A DNA stretch of 64,000 nucleotides from Tetraselmis striata. Lineage: Eukaryota > Chlorophyta > Chlorodendrophyceae > Chlorodendrales > Chlorodendraceae. The stretch spans positions 18,478 to 82,477 of the forward strand of contig VCJN01000008.1 of assembly GCA_006384855.1 (NCBI GenBank), given 5' to 3'. Below the pieces are notes generated by a model, which saw nothing but the letters and a program-made list of their open reading frames with translations, was not told where the DNA came from and searched no databases. How positions within the stretch are numbered: position 1 is the stretch's first letter; each line of letters begins with the position of its first letter. Of the stretch, positions 41,186-51,177 are shown piece after piece. A program made the translations under genes and the position numbers.

Positions 41186-41231
41186 GATGACAAGGATTAT
41201 CTGATGACGCGATGTCCGTATGATATGCCTC
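41186..41231 (-). repeat. Right terminal inverted repeat of Harbinger element
   Basis: Reading leftward from 41231 gives GAGGCATATCATACGGAC. It is followed on the plus strand by the TTA duplicate. Confidence 0.9.
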
Positions 41232-41236
41232 TTACA
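41232..41236 (-). terminator. TGTAA signal overlapping the Harbinger target duplication
   Basis: On the minus strand this reads TGTAA, about 242 nt downstream of the stop of the RanBP2/tRNA-binding gene. The TTA target duplicate (41232-41234) is part of it, so the element inserted in the signal and rebuilt it. Confidence 0.45.
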
Positions 41237-41477
41237 ACATCCAAGCAGGGCTCGCCAGCATGGTTGCATTTGGCTGCTTGCTATGTGCTATATGCAGACT
41301 GATACTTCCTTCATGCCCCCCCCCCCCCCCCCCCCCCCCCCGCGCAAACCAACCACCAACCCCCTCCCACTCTGAGATATGCGACTTCCTCATAGAAGGG
41401 AAGGAGGAGGGCAGCAAAAGAGGACGAGGCTGGAGGGGCGCCCCACTGCGGATATAGGGCATTCTCAGACGCCACAG
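41237..41477. other. 3' UTR region of the minus-strand gene
   Basis: It contains a C run at 41317-41341 on the plus strand. No coding sequence is seen. It lies between the Harbinger right end and the stop codon at 41478. Confidence 0.5.
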
Positions 41478-42257
41478 TTACATTGCTTTCCTTGGGCGCA
41501 AGGCCGGTGGTTTGGAGCCAACTTTGTACTCATCCGCCGGTAGCGTCGCCGCAGCTCTGTTGTCGCCGCCTTTCCATCCCAGCATGGGCCCGTTGCACAG
41601 CATGCCGTACGACGTCACGCCCCCCACCACCCCCTTCGCAACCTCCTCTTCTTCCCCGCTTCCCGAAGTATACTTTGAGCCAATGGGGGCTACCACCACG
41701 TGCATTCCCTCTTTCACGTTGGAGGCGTTGCTCACTATCTGCAGTGGTTCCCCACGTCCTACATCAACCATCAGAAGCTGCAGCTTGTCCTTGTTTGCCA
41801 CCGGCTTTGCGGATAGCACCGCGCCGACCAGGTACCCTTGATAATGTCCCTCATCTGCAACCAGCCCGGACATCCAGCACAGGTTCAGAGGCCCACGGCG
41901 GAAAGGAAGAAAAGCTTCCCCTGCTAGCAGCACTTGCGAGTTGTCTGTCCTCCCCAGCATCGTGGCAGTGACTGAAGAATCGATAGTGCCGCGGTGTGGG
42001 ACCTCCGAAAGTGCTGTTGAAGCAGGCAGACTTGTGAGGGGTGTGTGTATGTGTGAAGGGGGGGGGGGGGGGTATTCCGAAGCCCCACCGGCGTCGATTG
42101 CTGGGCGGGGCTCCTCGCAGGCGCAGCACAGGGCGTCGCTGTTATCGTTCTCCTGTCCGCAATCCTCACACACCCATGCCTGCGCGGGTTGCTCCTCAAC
42201 GGCTTCAGCATTTGCTACGACGGCCGCTGATTTTTTGCCTTTCTTAGTCTTCCCCAT
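41478..42257 (-). CDS. RanBP2-type zinc finger plus tRNA-binding (EMAP-like) OB-fold protein
   Basis: It starts MGKTKKGKKSA with a basic N-terminus. A RanBP2-type finger follows, AWVCEDCGQENDN...CCACEEP (W-x-C-x2-C...N...C-x2-C). The second half (about residues 135-240) is a tRNA_bind/OB fold: YLVGAVLSAKPVANKDKLQL, VDVGRGEPLQIVSNASNV and GVTSYGMLCNG, as in the C-terminus of methionyl-tRNA synthetase, Arc1p and EMAPII. It probably acts as a cytosolic RNA-binding cofactor of translation. The segment between domains contains a C run and (CA) repeats and is likely a 5'GT-AG3' intron of a length divisible by three (donor GACGCCG|GTGGGG, acceptor TTCAACAG), so the frame is open either way. Length is 259 residues unspliced. 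The RanBP2/OB pairing is not one I know as a standard architecture. Confidence 0.82.
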   Translation of the reverse strand: MGKTKKGKKSAAVVANAEAVEEQPAQAWVCEDCGQENDNSDALCCACEEPRPAIDAGGASEYPPPPPSHIHTPLTSLPASTALSEVPHRGTIDSSVTATMLGRTDNSQVLLAGEAFLPFRRGPLNLCWMSGLVADEGHYQGYLVGAVLSAKPVANKDKLQLLMVDVGRGEPLQIVSNASNVKEGMHVVVAPIGSKYTSGSGEEEEVAKGVVGGVTSYGMLCNGPMLGWKGGDNRAAATLPADEYKVGSKPPALRPRKAM

Positions 42258-42675
42258 CGCTGCTGATACCGGCAGGTGGCTGGTTCAGGCCTGCACACTC
42301 GGCAGTTTGCCGAATAACACGAGCGGCCCCACTAAGTACGAGTGCCTTCTGGTGTGGCACAAGGTAGCAAGCAGAGTCATGCCGCGGCAAAAGCCACCAG
42401 ATAAAGGATCAGAACGCACGATGTCATACTCGGGGCTCACCGCCGTGTCGCCGGAGAGTGACCGCGGAGGGCGTTTTTTTTCTGGCCCCCGTGTTGCGCG
42501 AGAGTGGCGCCTCGCTTCTTTGTCAGCAAGTCATCGGTATCATATAAAATAATCCTCAGTCGCTACACACTTCTAGCGCGTACCTCTATCTATATCAGTC
42601 TGTGACAGGAAATTTAAATGGCGGTGCCTGCCCTGGCCGTGTTTTGCCACCCTTCTAGCGTTTTCTAATCATGTT
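42258..42675. other. Upstream region of the minus-strand gene
   Basis: This is the promoter-side sequence of the RanBP2/tRNA-binding gene up to the split-direct-repeat element. No further gene is seen. Confidence 0.45.
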
Positions 42676-42777
42676 CTGATATAAACGTGTTTATGGGGTT
42701 TCCTATACGGATTAAAACTGTCCTAATGCGACCCGTGCTTTCTATTAGTGGTATCAAGCGGTTAAGTAACTGCTACC

Positions 42778-42790
42778 ATCAGATTTTGGT
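42778..42790 (+). repeat. Target site duplication of LINE (left copy)
   Basis: ATCAGATTTTGGT here is repeated exactly at 47398-47410, bracketing the LINE. Confidence 0.88.
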
Positions 42791-45700
42791 GTGAATTACA
42801 AAAAGGGCAGTTCCCCAGAATTAGAAAATCAACACAGCAAGCCGCCTAAAAGCGGCCCGCATCCCGCATAAGGCGGGATGGATGAGTGATGCGCACACGG
42901 TTCAGAGTCCGGGCCACGCGAGCACGTGTGTGTGTAGGTGATCCTCGGACGTGCTGTGCAGCTTCAGCAACGGGATGGGAGACGAATCTGCGCCGTCTGA
43001 TGAGGCAGCGAGCACGCTCTCGAGCGGCCACCAAGCTCAGGACCCCGAGGAAATCTCTTGCGAGCAAGGCCTCCTGGTGAGCCCGGGTGATGCACCGAGT
43101 GCCCCGCGATGAGAGGGCACCCTGGTCCGCAGCCAAGCATGCGATACCACGCACTGTGCGGTGCACCCCCTTGCTCACCTCACCCACTGTGCCGAAGACC
43201 ATGCATGCCCGTGTACTCCGACATATCCAGGATGTCTCGAAGAGGACCCTTCTGTCCGGGCTCTGTGTTGTGCCACGCCGCGTCCCGCGCAGCCAACCCC
43301 CGTTGTATGTCGCCCAACAGGGAGCGCTCAAACCGATCCACAGCTGTGGCCCGGGGCACCGAAGTGTACTTGACCCCGTACCGCATAGTCTTGAACTCTA
43401 GCAGCGTGGACTTCAAGCTCCGGGGATCATAGCTCCCGGTCACGACGTTGAACACCGGAAGGGAGAGCTCTGCGTCCGGCACTAGGTCCTTGAGTTCATC
43501 CCGGGGTACGGTGTTGCCGAGAGGCACTGCCTGCTGGAACAAGTCATCCACCTCCCGCCGTACCGCGATGCCTAGGTCGTGAACACAGTGATCGCGGAAG
43601 GCATCTGCGATAGCGTCGTGCTGTACACGCCAGTGAGCGTCTCCAGGCGCCGGGAGGTTCATGAGCGCGTCGCCGTATAGATCAACAATGACGGGGTTGT
43701 GCTCCGTCGAGGGCAGAATAATCTGGCACCCAACCACCGGGGCCAAGCACGGGCTAGGCAGAAAGAAGTACCCGGCAGCGACCTCTCGCAGCTCATGCGG
43801 AGTCATGGCTGTCCGCGCGGTGGGGATGGCCACTGTCCACATGCCTGACGCCGCGTCGAGCTGGTTGAACAAGATCCGTTCCCTACATGTGGCAGGGAGA
43901 GCGCACACCTCATTTCGAAGCCGGGAGTTGTTGGCATGGTCTAGAAATGCCGTCAGCTCCTTTTGCGAGCCCGACGCAGCCTCCACTTCCCGCTCCATCT
44001 GGCGTGCATCTGCGTCACCGAGATGGCCAGCAGTAGCCGCTTGGAGGCGGCCCCACGCCTCGCGCATCTCCACGGCGTAGCTGTCCGACCCATGAGCATC
44101 GTTGAGGAAGTGGTCATACTGGCGGGCGGAAGAATTTGCGTTGAAGCTGCCTCGGCCAAGTACGGACCCGAGCTGTGGGTCGAAGAAACCAGGGGTGGGG
44201 GTGTTGGTGCCGGAGTTCCTAGTCAGGAACCTTGGGAGGATGGCGTTCATGCAGCCGATGAAGGCGGCATCACGAACGGTAGTCATGCGGCGGATGCCAG
44301 CTCCCTTCAATCGAGTGGGGAGGTGAAGCCTGCTGCGCGCCCTGGCCACTGCATCCTCGCTCAAGGTAGCCACCTCCGCTGCTATGGGGTCGGGGTCGTG
44401 CAAAAGCTCCGCCAAGAAATCGGTGACCACCGGATTGGTGTCGGTGCCGTACGTGGAGGGATCAAAAGAGACCCCTAGCACCCGTTCGACCGCCGCGAGG
44501 ATGGTGGCATCCACCGCCTCCGCAAAGGCCTCCACCTCGGACGGAAGACAATTGCGGAGCCAATACCCCGCCTTGTGTTGCATGCAATGCTTGAGCAGGG
44601 CCCATGCGTGGTGATGCAAGGTGTGGGTGTACCGACGGCTGGGCTTGGCAGACAGAAGCTTGCTCAAGCTAGCGTCCACCTCCTCTCGTAGCTCCTCCGC
44701 CTTGCCGCGCATGTACGCCTGCACATACTCTGGCGATCCGAGCGGCACGTTGAGGACCGCGATGCCGTGATGGCCATCTAGCTCTGGCCACTCGATGTCG
44801 GCCGGAGCCTCACGCCGCGCCGCCTCCATGTCTGCGCTGTACGCCTGCATCTTGTCGAAGCGCACCTCAAGCCCCACGGACGCCTTGATGGACGTGCGGA
44901 AGGCGTGAAGAGCCGGCCAAACGTGCTCCGGAAGGCCCACCAAAATTCCATCGTCGGCGTTGAAGCGCGCCGCCCCGTCATTGACCTCCAACGTGGTATC
45001 ACACTGCTGCACCTCGGGGTGAATCGCGACGCAAAAGGAAGTCGTGGCCAAAGGTGCGCCTTGTTGCACGCCGTCCTCCGACCGCAGGGGGGCGGACCGG
45101 TCGTCCACGACCAGATACGAGTCCGTGGAGAGGGAGGCTAGAAGCGCAGGGATGACAGGGTGTAGTGGAGAGCAATCGATGTGTCGCTGGATGATGGTGC
45201 GGCGCCATGCCTCGTTGTAAGCGTTGCGAAGGTCTGTGTGGACGATGACGGCACGTGGGCCAAGCTTCTCGGCGATGAGCCGGACGCCGTGGATGAGCAC
45301 AGAGTCGCCCGCGGGAATGCCAACGCCGAGCTGAGATGGAGCGAGCACCGACACGTATGCCTCCTTCATGTTGTCAACCACTGCCCGCTCCGCTGCGCGC
45401 CGCTCCGCCTCCCCGACTGCCACAGGCCGCACGTCCGGGGCCCTCCCCTCGCCTAGCTTCTTGACAGGTGCCACGAGCCTAGCAGAGGCGAAGAGCCGGT
45501 TGAACCACCCGGGCAGGCGGCCTTGGAGGTACATGGAGGCAACCTCCGACATGGCGCGGACTGCCGCGGGCCCGGACGCCGGGGCGTATTCGCCCACCAA
45601 GCAGCGGAGATACTCGTTGCGCATGCCTGAGGGCCCCGCCGCCACGTGCTGCTTGAGTTGCTGGTACGGCACGCGCATGTCCACCGTCAGGGCGGCCTCG

Positions 45701-47397
45701 TCCACCGGAATGGCATACGCGGCGTCTGGGATCGGGTGGCTACGGGACGGGTGCTTGTCGCGCAGCTGGGCGAGGATAGCGGGATCGGACAAGTCGCCCA
45801 TACCCTTAGAAGATAGTCGGCCCGCCGCTCGGGAGAGCTCTCCGTCCTCCACCAACGCCACAACGGTGTCCGCGGTGCCCACGAGCAGCGCCGCAAAGAG
45901 ATCGGCGTCCGTCCGACGCTGGCGGGCATGTCCGGCGTAGAACGCGTCAGTGCGCGCGTCGTCCCATGAGCGCACGAGTTCGGTCATGCGCCTCTCCGCG
46001 AAAGCGCGGAAGCGCCACGCCAAGGCTTGCAGCCGCCGCCGTCCGCCTCGGCTCGGGGCCCTAAGCAACAATTGTGGCAACAGGTACTTCCACTTAAGCG
46101 CCCTATCCAACACCACGGGGTCATTGGCCTCCATCGCCGCCACCACCCGCTCATTCACGCAGCGTTGTGCCTCTGCCCACGCTTCTTGAAAGTCAATCGG
46201 CACCGCCGTCTCCATGGACATCTCCGCCGGCATGTGCACCATGTCCACGTCGGAGAGGTGGTCCACCGCGCCCCACCCCACCCCGTCGCCGGCTGGAGAT
46301 GGGCGAGTAGGGGGGGGCGGATACCGAGCCCGTGAGGCCTCGCTACCGGGGTGGCCGGCCGGTGCACCCACCTCTGGCGGCGTGGGGGCAACAACCGGGG
46401 GCGTTGCGACGCCCCGGAACGCAGCGACGGACGGCAGTGCGGGCGACGGCAGCACCGATGATGGTCCAGCTCCACCGGCGCGGCGCGCCCCCCGACGGCG
46501 GTGCCGCTCGGCCAGCACGGCGCGCGCCTTGGCTAGCCACGCGGCGGCGACCTCGGTGAAAGCCAGCACATCGGCCGGGTGGTGCCTGACGCGGGCGGGC
46601 TGGAGCGACCTGGCTGCGGCGTCAATCCTCGGCGCCCACGCGGCGCCCGCGGCAACGCCAGCGACGGAAAGCGCGTCGGCGACTGTCCAAGCCGCTGCCG
46701 GTGCTACGCCCCGCCGCGCCGGCCCGCTGTCGTGTAGCCTGGAATGCAGGCGGGCGAGAGCATCGAGGCCGGTGAGCGCTATGCCGCGGTTGCCGCCGCG
46801 CGGCCGCGGCTGGGGCCGCTCGGAGACTTCCTGGCCGGTCGGAGCGCCATCGTGATCGCGCTGTGACGCGCCGGGCCCCGAAATACTGCTGAAAGTACTG
46901 CGGGCCGGCGACGACACAGGCGAGGCAGCGCGCGCGCCGGTCGTACCTGCCGCGCCCGTCGCGGACTCGGGACTCGACGACCGGCTCACCGCCTGGGCGT
47001 ACGTGGGAGCCGGCGGGACGGCAGTCGCGGGCGGGCTCGGCCTTGGCTGGGTGGCGTCGGGTGCACTGGCGGTGGGCGGTGTTGCCGCGGGCGACGCTCC
47101 CGCCGCACGCGATGCGCCGGGGCTGTTTGATATACTGGACGATGTACTGGGGGGCGGCGGCGACCCGGGGTCAACGGCGCGTTCTGCCGCACCATCGGCG
47201 GAAGGCGCAGACATCGCGCGGCGCCCCGCCGGATACAAGCGACCCGCCCGGGCATAACGGTGACGTCGCGTGGGAGGGGGTTGAGGGCAGCTACGCGATC
47301 TGGGCGGCGGGTGAGGCATGGCGACACACGGCCCCGCAGCGCCTCCGGGGCCGCTGGGTGGGTGGGGCCGGTGGGTACCTCTCAGATTGGCCGCCGT
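42791..47397 (-). mobile_element. Near-complete LINE with 13-bp target duplication
   Basis: A 4,607-bp minus-strand non-LTR element lies between two exact 13-bp duplicates. Its 5' end is at 47397 and its 3' end at 42791. There is no poly-A tail; the 3' UTR is about 55 nt. It carries a single ORF with RT and a restriction-like endonuclease. Confidence 0.85.
42846..47319 (-). pseudogene. LINE ORF: reverse transcriptase and PD-(D/E)xK endonuclease, one frameshift
   Basis: The frame runs from ATG 47319 (or 47214) to a stop at 43180. The first 370 or so residues are Pro/Ala/Ser-rich. The RT follows: VRPVAVGEAERR, QLGVGIPAGDSVLIHG, VHTDLRNAYNEAW, DGVQQGAPLATT and the catalytic FNADDG (about 44948-44965). 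A thumb and a C-terminal nuclease come next: HDAIADAFRDHCVHDLGIAV, then VPDAELSLP (about 43466-43483) and LLEFKTMRYG (about 43385-43404). Together these give a PD...ExK motif. The protein then shifts frame between about 43235 and 43195: VFGTVGEVSKGVHR and a helical Ala/Arg-rich tail, typical of this class, continue in another frame to the stop at 42846. A single indel therefore explains the early stop; otherwise the ORF is intact. Confidence 0.8.
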
Positions 47398-47410
47398 ATC
47401 AGATTTTGGT
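47398..47410 (+). repeat. Target site duplication of LINE (right copy)
   Basis: ATCAGATTTTGGT is identical to 42778-42790. The sequence beyond each copy matches A2 of the host element continuously (TACCATCGGGTTTTGGTACG at 50573). Confidence 0.88.
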
Positions 47411-47497
47411 ACGGGCTGCCCCATCGCCCGCGAGCCGTGCGCTCCCGGCCGAGGAGCTACTTAGGACAGCTACCAGCACCTCGTCTCCCATCGGCAG

Positions 47498-50458
47498 CGG
47501 CTTCGCGTACTTGTGCGCGCGAGGGTCACCGAGGTTGAACAGGTCCGCCCCGAGCAAGGTTTATCCACCCGGTAATGAGTCGTCGTGCAGCGCAAATGCG
47601 TTACAACATCATGCAACGACAGACAACCCCTCGGCAATGTGGTTTTCCCTACTTGTGCGCCCGAGGTCGTTCTTCGTTTTTGCCCTGGCTTTGCAGCTGG
47701 GACGTTTCGGGTAGCGATGCGCACGGCAAGGAATTGGAGCTGGGGGTTCCCCGTTGGGGGGGGGGGGGGGGGGGGGGGGGGGTGTTAAACCTCAACACCC
47801 GAAGTCGAATCCCAGCACAGGCCTTCGGAGCTCTTGCAGTGGAGCGCCCTCTCGCAGTAGTCAACTCTTGAAATTGAAATTGATTACAACATGCTAGTCT
47901 GCTGCTCTCCAACGCCCAGCAGACTGAGTTGCTCTTAGCGCATGCAATCTCTAACCATAATAGGGACACGTGTCTGTATTACAGCTCAGGCTACCGGGCA
48001 TCCTCTTCCTTGTCCGTCCCCGCCTCCTTCCGTCGCAGCCTTGGGCCGCTTCTCATATTTGTTGTCTCTGACTTCGCAGCATCTCCGACGTCTCCCGCGC
48101 CTAGTTCATTACAGAGCCCTAGGCATCCTCTAGGTTTTTGGCCTCTATGTGCAACTTCGACCCGTTGCTCGGGTAGGCGTCTAGCTAGGGCGGCGCCATA
48201 TTGCCGTCCATTCTCATTGGTGGGGTATTTCCCGCAGAGGAAGCGCGGCGGACTGAGGCAGCCGAGGCGTCCCGCCCTGCCCCGCGCCCCGTACAGGGGT
48301 CTCCGCCACCAATAGAGATGCCGTCTCAAACATGTGGTAGTAGTGGTTGTGATTGGGGGGAATATGGTAGATGACGCGAGGCCATCGGAGGTTGCGATTG
48401 GCGCTTCGTTGGGGTGCATGGGGGTTTTTGTGTGGGCATGCGGGGCTCAGAGGCCTTCCCCGTCTGCGTCCATGTAGTCTTCTTCTTCGACCAAGTCGTC
48501 GAGCTGGTTCTTCGTCGGTCATCCGCTCGTCGTCACAGGGGAGAGCGGGTGAGGGAGATGGAGTGAGGGAGTGGAGCGTGCCGCCCGTGATAAGGGAGGC
48601 AATTCTTTTTTGCGATGCGGATGCGTCTGCGGGGGAGCTGCGGTCCATTCGGTCGAGCGCTTCTTGGACAAGGAGGGTGCGGCGGACAGCCTCGGGGGGG
48701 TGTCTTTGGTGGTGAGGTCTTCCGGGAGGCGGGGTCTGGCCCGCGGGGAGCTTCCGGAGTGGGGGGAAGGCAAGACCGGAGTTGACCGGGCGGGGGGGGG
48801 GGAGGGTGTGTTTTTGCGCCACGCGTCTCTCCCGGGAACCGGGGCCGTGGCTTTGGGTGGGTTGTGGGCCGCCCCCGGTGGGCATGCCTCTAGCGATATC
48901 CGGGCGGGTTGGTTGGGTACGGATGCGAGTGGAGAGGCCACGTCCGTCAACTCTTGAGGTTTAGGTGAGGTGGACGCGCTCGGCATCATGGCCGCTGCTT
49001 GTCACAGTTGTCAACGACGACAACTACGCCCACCGCAACAAATCGGCGCGGACGGAGGAGGACGTCAGTGTCGTCGGGGTAACCATTCGCTGTTCCATCC
49101 GCAAGACACTGCAATCCGGTCGGCGTGTCCTCGCAACAGGGCGTCGTGGCATCAACGGTCGTTACATGCTGTGGTTTTCCGGAACCACTCGCGTAATTGG
49201 TATGTTACGGGGGTGGCGCCGCTCATGCGCCGGTGCTTTGAGAGGGCTCGTTGCCCTCGCCCCAATCATGCTTCAACAACATTTGCTGTGGTCGTAGTGG
49301 GAGGCGTTTGTGCGTCTCGTCCCACCGCATCTCGGACGCCTCCTACTGCAACGTCGTCGTCACAAGGACCACAACAATAACCTGCAGCTGCCCGCCGGGG
49401 GTCAGCTATACCACCTTGCGTGCATGGCGTCTCGTGGTGTACGTAACTACCCTTGGCCAACTATGGGTTTGAGACTTCGGCGACCGTCGCCAGTGCCGCA
49501 GCAACGGCCGCCTCGTCGTTACCCTCGCTCCGACATCATTGGCATCGTTACGGGCCGGCATAGGCTACAAGAGCCTATACGCCGGCCAACCCGCTTTCAA
49601 GGTCACGGCAACTCATATTTGACAATACGAGCTGCCCGCCGGGGGACAGCTTCGCCACCGAACGCGACTTGTGCGTTTCGTGGCATCATCCTAAGCCCAC
49701 GCTTTGTGGGGTGGTCAACAGCCGTCGTTAATGCAGCAGCGGCGGCCGGCTCACCGCTCTCCGCGAAGAAAGACCCGCGGCGACAGCATGCCGAGTCGGC
49801 GTGTCTTTTGCGACGTCGCCGACAACCGACCCCGACAGAGCTAAGAGACGGTACGACACGACCACACAGGGTCCCACGCTCCCGCGCCCCTCAGCGTTGT
49901 GCGTTTCACCCGCCACCCTTCGCGCAAGGGGGCGAATCAACCACCGCTGGTGATGGCAGCATCATTACATCGTTGTCATCGCGCGTTGTTGCGTGTCCAC
50001 CCCTCGTAGCGTGCATCGCCAGTACAGGTGCATGGTTACCATCGCGTCGGGTACGACGTACCAATACTTCACCTGGCTGTACGCGGTTCGCTTGCGCGCT
50101 CGTGCGCGCAGCTGTACTCGTCCTAATGGTGCATGTGCCGGTGCTTTGCTGGGCGCTCGTCGCCAACTTGGCCACTTGTACCCGTGCTTCTACTGGCATG
50201 CAGTTCAGGCTCGTGCCGCATGCCACCATGGCGCGCGGCCAATGCTATAGGGCGCCGTCGGGAGACAGCGCCCTAATTCCGCGACACGTCCGGCCTATGT
50301 CATGCCTTCGTCAACATCTCTCGTCCGCGTCTGATGCGCGTGCGCCTCGATCGAGGACCTCTCGGCGCGAGACCCCTTCTACAACTCACGACATCTTCCG
50401 GCTTCGTCTGATCCGCACGCCCGCCGACTGCCGCTCGCAGTCGTAAACGAACCGCGTG
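47498..50458. other. Interior of SDR element, unrecognised
   Basis: A G run lies at 47758-47782. Several Arg/Pro-rich frames on both strands (for example 48214-48885 - and 49310-50446 +) look like compositional openings rather than genes. Parts at 49220-49660 and 49990-50270 share short similar words (GCCGGTGCTTTG, CTGCCCGCCGGGGG), hinting at an old internal duplication. No RT, RNase H, recombinase or Gag motif was found. Confidence 0.45.
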
Positions 50459-50880
50459 TAAACCGGCAAAGCCACACTCAAATGATTGAAATGATCTAAA
50501 CATGTTTATGGGGTTTCCGAACGGATTAAAACAAACTGTCCTAGTGCGACCCGTACGGTATGTTAGTGGTTTCAAGCGGCTAAGTAAATGTTACCATCGG
50601 GTTTTGGTACGGGCTGCCCCATTGCCCGCGAGCCGTGCCTTCCCGGCCGGGGAGCTACTTAGGACAGTCACCAGGACCTCGTCTGCCATCTTCCAGCTCG
50701 CTGCCTTCGGCAGCGCCCTCCCGTTTCACCCCTCCGCCATGCGGGCTCCTCCTCCGACATTCTCTCCCCTTTTGCTGAACCTTCCTAGCCATGCAATGGC
50801 GCTTCTCCGTGTGAGAAAGCCTGCGCACCTCTTTTGGCAAAACCAGACTCAAATGCATGATTGAAATGCTGCTAAAATTG

Positions 50881-51075
50881 TCATATTGAGAATTATAAAG
50901 GTTTGAATTGCACGGGGCTAAGTACGACGGGTGTTACCCGACGTTACAATTCCGCCATACGCGGCTGGTTCGCAACTACCGTGTGCCCACGCCCATCCCT
51001 CACCCCGATATGACGCCCCGCGACGCGGCGGTGTCTCCACCTTCTGCCTTTGCGCCAGCTTCCAGCTAGCGCAAC
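50881..51075 (+). repeat. A1 split direct repeat
   Basis: This matches 55194-55378 with scattered substitutions and about a 10-bp length difference (extra ACCTTCTG-like segment here). Confidence 0.85.
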
Positions 51076-51177
51076 GGCATCGAGACTCTCGCAGTCTCGT
51101 AAGGTGACACACGATGTCACAACGACGTTCGACGCCACCCGCTCGCCGCGACTGCAATAACGACAACATGTCGTACT

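Larger units (their letters stand above)
37194..41231. mobile_element. PIF/Harbinger transposon, 4,038 bp, TTA target duplication
   Basis: Inverted repeats of about 45 bp begin GAGGCAT(T/A)TCATACGG at 37194 and, inverted, at 41231. The trinucleotide TTA flanks both ends (37191-37193 and 41232-41234), as expected for Harbinger. It has two convergent genes: a partner protein (+) and a DDE transposase (-), with stop codons only 79 bp apart. A subterminal hairpin lies at about 37293-37375 (CCGCTATCTGATGAC and its complement). The transposase frame is intact and the ends match well, so this may be a young element. Confidence 0.93.
42676..50870 (+). mobile_element. Split-direct-repeat retroelement, coding region unrecognised, hosting a LINE
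   Basis: The A1 repeat begins near 42676 (AAACGTGTTTATGGGGTTTC), is interrupted by the LINE at 42791-47397, and resumes at 47411 up to about 47497. The same sequence recurs as A2 at about 50500-50830 (AAACATGTTTATGGGGTTTC through TACGGGCTGCCCC and GGAGCTACTTAGGACAG). A2 is bracketed by B1 (CCGGCAAAGCCACACTCAAA, 50463) and B2 (TTGGCAAAACCAGACTCAAA, 50834). This A1-interior-B1-A2-B2 plan is that of PAT/Kangaroo/Ngaro elements. The interior lacks recognisable RT or recombinase, so the copy is probably non-autonomous. Confidence 0.65.

Noticed and set aside
43661..46855. Plus-strand frames opposite the LINE ORF
   Set aside because: Antisense shadows; the minus strand carries the RT and nuclease motifs.
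49310..50446. 378-codon Arg/Pro/Thr-rich frame
   Set aside because: The composition is that of GC-rich non-coding DNA. There is no motif, it does not resemble any retroelement protein, and the start is not an ATG in a good context.
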